This document shows positions 61,461 through 64,000 of a DNA stretch of 64,000 bases, piece after piece (the stretch's first letter is position 1; every line of letters begins with the position of its first letter). Origin of the DNA: Bin80 sp026708685 (GTDB lineage: Bacteria; Bacteroidota; Rhodothermia; Rhodothermales; Bin80). The stretch covers positions 992,001 to 1,056,000 of the forward strand of contig OZ241742.1 in assembly GCA_965200955.1 (NCBI GenBank), written 5' to 3'. Below the pieces are notes generated by a model that was given only the letters and a program-made list of their open reading frames with translations, was not told the DNA's origin and ran no database searches. The translations under genes were made by a program, and so were the position numbers.

Positions 61461-63836
61461 ATGAATCTTTTCAAAACATTGTTATTTTTTTCATGTTTGT
61501 GCACCATCAATGTCAGTGCACAGATTTCACAGAGTGATTTTGGCTCAATTACTGGAAACATTGTAAACAGTGATGGTAATCCAGAAGAATTGGTGAATGC
61601 CTTTCTGACTCAAACATCCTACGGAACGAGTTCTAACTTAAACGGAGATTTTCAGCTTGTTCATCTTCGTCCTGGGACGTATTTATTGGCGATTTCTAAG
61701 CTGGGATTTCAAGAGCAGCTCATACCAGTAATCGTTGAACATGGACAAATAACCGAAGTGAGTGTAGTCCTCCTTGAGGCGAATTACCATCTCAATGAAG
61801 TCGTGATTCACGGGCAAAAAAGGAGGACTTTATATGCTACACGTATTCATAATGCCCCGCTTGAAAAAACCCCTGTATCCGTAAATATTGTTCCTCGTGA
61901 ATTACTTGATCAGCAACAGGCAATATCTTTGGAGGATGCTCTCAGAAATGTGAGTGGTGTCTCAAAGTTTGGATCGTATGGGTTGAGCGATAATATCAAT
62001 ATTCGTGGACTTGATATTGGACTTTCTGGGGGTGCCGAAAATTACAGAGTCAATGGAGTCATGCTTAGAACTCCTTATTCTGACTATGTTGAAGAAGTAC
62101 AAGTTCTCAAAGGACCCGCCTCCATTTTATATGGAGATGTAGAACCCGGTGGTATCATTAACTATGTCAGTAAAAAACCAAAGGGATTTAAGCATATGTC
62201 CTTTGAGATGAAAACGGGAACCTATGGATTATACAGACCATCCATTGATTTGGGAGGTCGTCTAAGTGATCAACTAAACTATCGCTTCAATGCCGTATAT
62301 GGATCATCTGAAAGTTTTAGAGATGATGTAACGAGCAACCAGTTCATGATTGCTCCAAGCCTCACATGGAATATCTCCCAAAGAACTTCTTTGAACGTAG
62401 AAGCACTCTTGATGAACAATGAGGTAACGATTGATTGGGGTATGCCCATAGGGATGACACTTGAACAAGTGAAAAAATTAGATCCATCAAATTTTTATGG
62501 TTACCCCAATGGCAACTCGGAAGGCGATCTTCGCATGATGGCTTTGACCTTCGAACACGATTTTGGTCAATTCCAAATTAGAAATGTCTTGGCCTTTTCT
62601 CATCAAGTGCGACTGATTCATGATGTCTATCCGATCTATGATTCTGATGCAGACCGGATTGCTTATAGCTTTGGGGACTATAAAGAACTCAGTAGGACCA
62701 ATACCTTCTCTAATTTTTTAGAATTGACAGGTCAGGTTCTCACGGGTAGAGTACGTCATAACCTTATGGCGGCAATTGATGTATCTCACTTTACTCGCCC
62801 AGTTGCATATAATTTTGCATTCCCCATAGAAGGAGGAACAACCCTTGACTCTCCCACATGGGAAAATAATACGTTAAGTTCCACACCGATATTAAATGAT
62901 GACGAAAGCCCATTCACCACAAGATTGGGTATTAACATACAAGATATGGCATCGTTACTTGAGGATAGATTAAACATTTTGCTTGGAGGACGATATAGTC
63001 GATTTTTGACGGGAACAATGTACCGAGGAGATGCCACGGAGCCTGATGGTTATGAGGACACTATAGAGTCTAAATTTACTCCACGACTTGGGTTTACGTT
63101 CGATATTGTAGATGGTACTACATTATACGGAAGTTATGCGGAATCATTTAGCTCTGTTGCCCCAAATCCTGGAAGAGGACTTGATGATCCTAAGCCACAA
63201 GAGGGAGATCAGATAGAATTTGGAGTACGGCAGTCTCTACTGGATGGTAGATTTGGGGGGACGCTTTCTTATTTTGATCTTACCAGAAAAAATGTGCTAC
63301 AGTACGAGATCATTGATGCTAACGGAAATATTTCCGACCCTGGCAACTACAGAGCCAATCAATCGGCTCAACATTCAAGTAGAGGTGTTGAAATTGAGAT
63401 CAACGGTAAGTTAATGGAGAATTGGAATCTCTATGCGGCCTTTTCATATTTCAAAACCGAAGTTGAAAATGAGGTTGTACAAAGTGGAGATTCAGAACCA
63501 GTCGATTACTCTGGACTTGAATTACCCAACAATCCAAACACAAAACTAAGTATATGGACTCAGTACACCCTCACCAGTGGCATTCCAGGTTTATCATTAG
63601 GTGCAGGTCTATTTCAACAAGGCAATATGTATGGCGACCGACTCAACACCGATGCAAATGTGATAGAAGCATTTACGCGGGTGGATGCTCTATTGGCTTA
63701 TGAGTACAAGAATCTGAAGTTTCAAGCAAATTTCCAGAATGTGAATAATGTAGAAACGTTTCAGAGGTCAATCTTTGATTCCTTTGTCCCACAATTCCCT
63801 CGCAGAATCGTTACATCCTTGACGATTCAATTCTAG
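61461..63836 (+). CDS. TonB-dependent siderophore-type receptor
   Basis: This outer-membrane receptor has 791 residues from ATG 61461; a TTG one codon upstream also opens the frame. It has a signal peptide (MNLFKTLLFFSCLCTINVSA), then a carboxypeptidase-regulatory-like domain (about 27-110). The plug has KTPVSVNIVPRELLDQQQA, DALRNVSGVS, VEEVQVLKGPASILYGDVEP and GGIINYVSKKP. A 22-strand barrel region ends in RRIVTSLTIQF with the terminal Phe needed for outer-membrane insertion. The plug pattern is that of siderophore receptors. The two ABC permeases upstream may belong to the same uptake or export system. Confidence 0.93.
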   Translation: MNLFKTLLFFSCLCTINVSAQISQSDFGSITGNIVNSDGNPEELVNAFLTQTSYGTSSNLNGDFQLVHLRPGTYLLAISKLGFQEQLIPVIVEHGQITEVSVVLLEANYHLNEVVIHGQKRRTLYATRIHNAPLEKTPVSVNIVPRELLDQQQAISLEDALRNVSGVSKFGSYGLSDNINIRGLDIGLSGGAENYRVNGVMLRTPYSDYVEEVQVLKGPASILYGDVEPGGIINYVSKKPKGFKHMSFEMKTGTYGLYRPSIDLGGRLSDQLNYRFNAVYGSSESFRDDVTSNQFMIAPSLTWNISQRTSLNVEALLMNNEVTIDWGMPIGMTLEQVKKLDPSNFYGYPNGNSEGDLRMMALTFEHDFGQFQIRNVLAFSHQVRLIHDVYPIYDSDADRIAYSFGDYKELSRTNTFSNFLELTGQVLTGRVRHNLMAAIDVSHFTRPVAYNFAFPIEGGTTLDSPTWENNTLSSTPILNDDESPFTTRLGINIQDMASLLEDRLNILLGGRYSRFLTGTMYRGDATEPDGYEDTIESKFTPRLGFTFDIVDGTTLYGSYAESFSSVAPNPGRGLDDPKPQEGDQIEFGVRQSLLDGRFGGTLSYFDLTRKNVLQYEIIDANGNISDPGNYRANQSAQHSSRGVEIEINGKLMENWNLYAAFSYFKTEVENEVVQSGDSEPVDYSGLELPNNPNTKLSIWTQYTLTSGIPGLSLGAGLFQQGNMYGDRLNTDANVIEAFTRVDALLAYEYKNLKFQANFQNVNNVETFQRSIFDSFVPQFPRRIVTSLTIQF

Positions 63837-64000
63837 CGTAGAATTGATGCACGGTTGAGATTCTTGCAAAATTTTCAACGCCTGACTGTTTTGTCAAGAG
63901 AGTCAAAACGCTTTCCTACCAAGATCAGGATCTGAAGAGAGAGTTTTGCAGGAATCTCAATCCGTGTGAAATCATAAGATCATCAACTGTGTCAATATGG
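63837..64000. other. Right-edge non-coding stretch
   Basis: GTTTTG (63888-63893) and CAAAAC (63904-63909) could form a weak hairpin after the receptor gene. No gene start is seen before the edge. Confidence 0.3.

Overview
The window looks like a chromosomal segment of a Gram-negative member of the Bacteroidota/Rhodothermota/Balneolota side of the tree. The sequence signs are two secreted proteins with C-terminal sorting tails of the YPNPF type (type IX secretion), a TonB-dependent receptor with an N-terminal carboxypeptidase-like domain, an RND efflux pair, paired DUF3526 ABC permeases and few recognisable Shine-Dalgarno sites. This placement is an inference. I see no rRNA, tRNA, CRISPR array or replication origin.

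Left part (1-16 kb). A truncated HaeIII-like restriction endonuclease runs off the left edge. A VOC-fold gene follows, split by a 2.59-kb IS256-family insertion with perfect 28-bp terminal inverted repeats and an 8-bp target duplication. The element carries an intact transposase plus an intact paralogue that has lost two of its three catalytic acids. Next come a DUF1761 membrane protein, the repair/replication genes ligA and polA with a convergent exonuclease III gene, two small unknown genes and an RND permease/adaptor pair.

Middle (16-34 kb). A 677-residue GPP34-cytochrome P450 fusion precedes a tightly packed eight-gene heme operon (hemA-C-D-B-hemQ-E-cpfC-cgoX), read on the minus strand. 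The presence of HemQ implies the coproporphyrin-dependent route, in which coproheme is decarboxylated last. Upstream lie an MDR dehydrogenase and a D-threonine-aldolase-like PLP enzyme. On the plus strand are a membrane protein with a winged-helix regulator, uppS, a SixA-like phosphatase, a relic of a related IS, and an APC permease fused to universal-stress-protein domains.

Right part (34-64 kb). A 1568-residue fibronectin type III surface protein contains nearly identical 303-bp tandem repeats, and a gene-poor 1.3-kb stretch lies upstream of it. A fatty-acid beta-oxidation set (fadN-, fadA- and fadE-like) is followed by a GWxTD-like protein. A three-gene TIR / SLOG / ThsB-like operon is the best candidate for a defence system in the window. 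It resembles Thoeris, but the usual SIR2-SLOG effector appears to be replaced by separate SLOG and TIR proteins. Housekeeping genes tatA, gatA, sucD and engB follow, then a sorted arylsulfotransferase-like protein, two DUF3526 permeases without an ATPase in view, and a siderophore-type TonB receptor.
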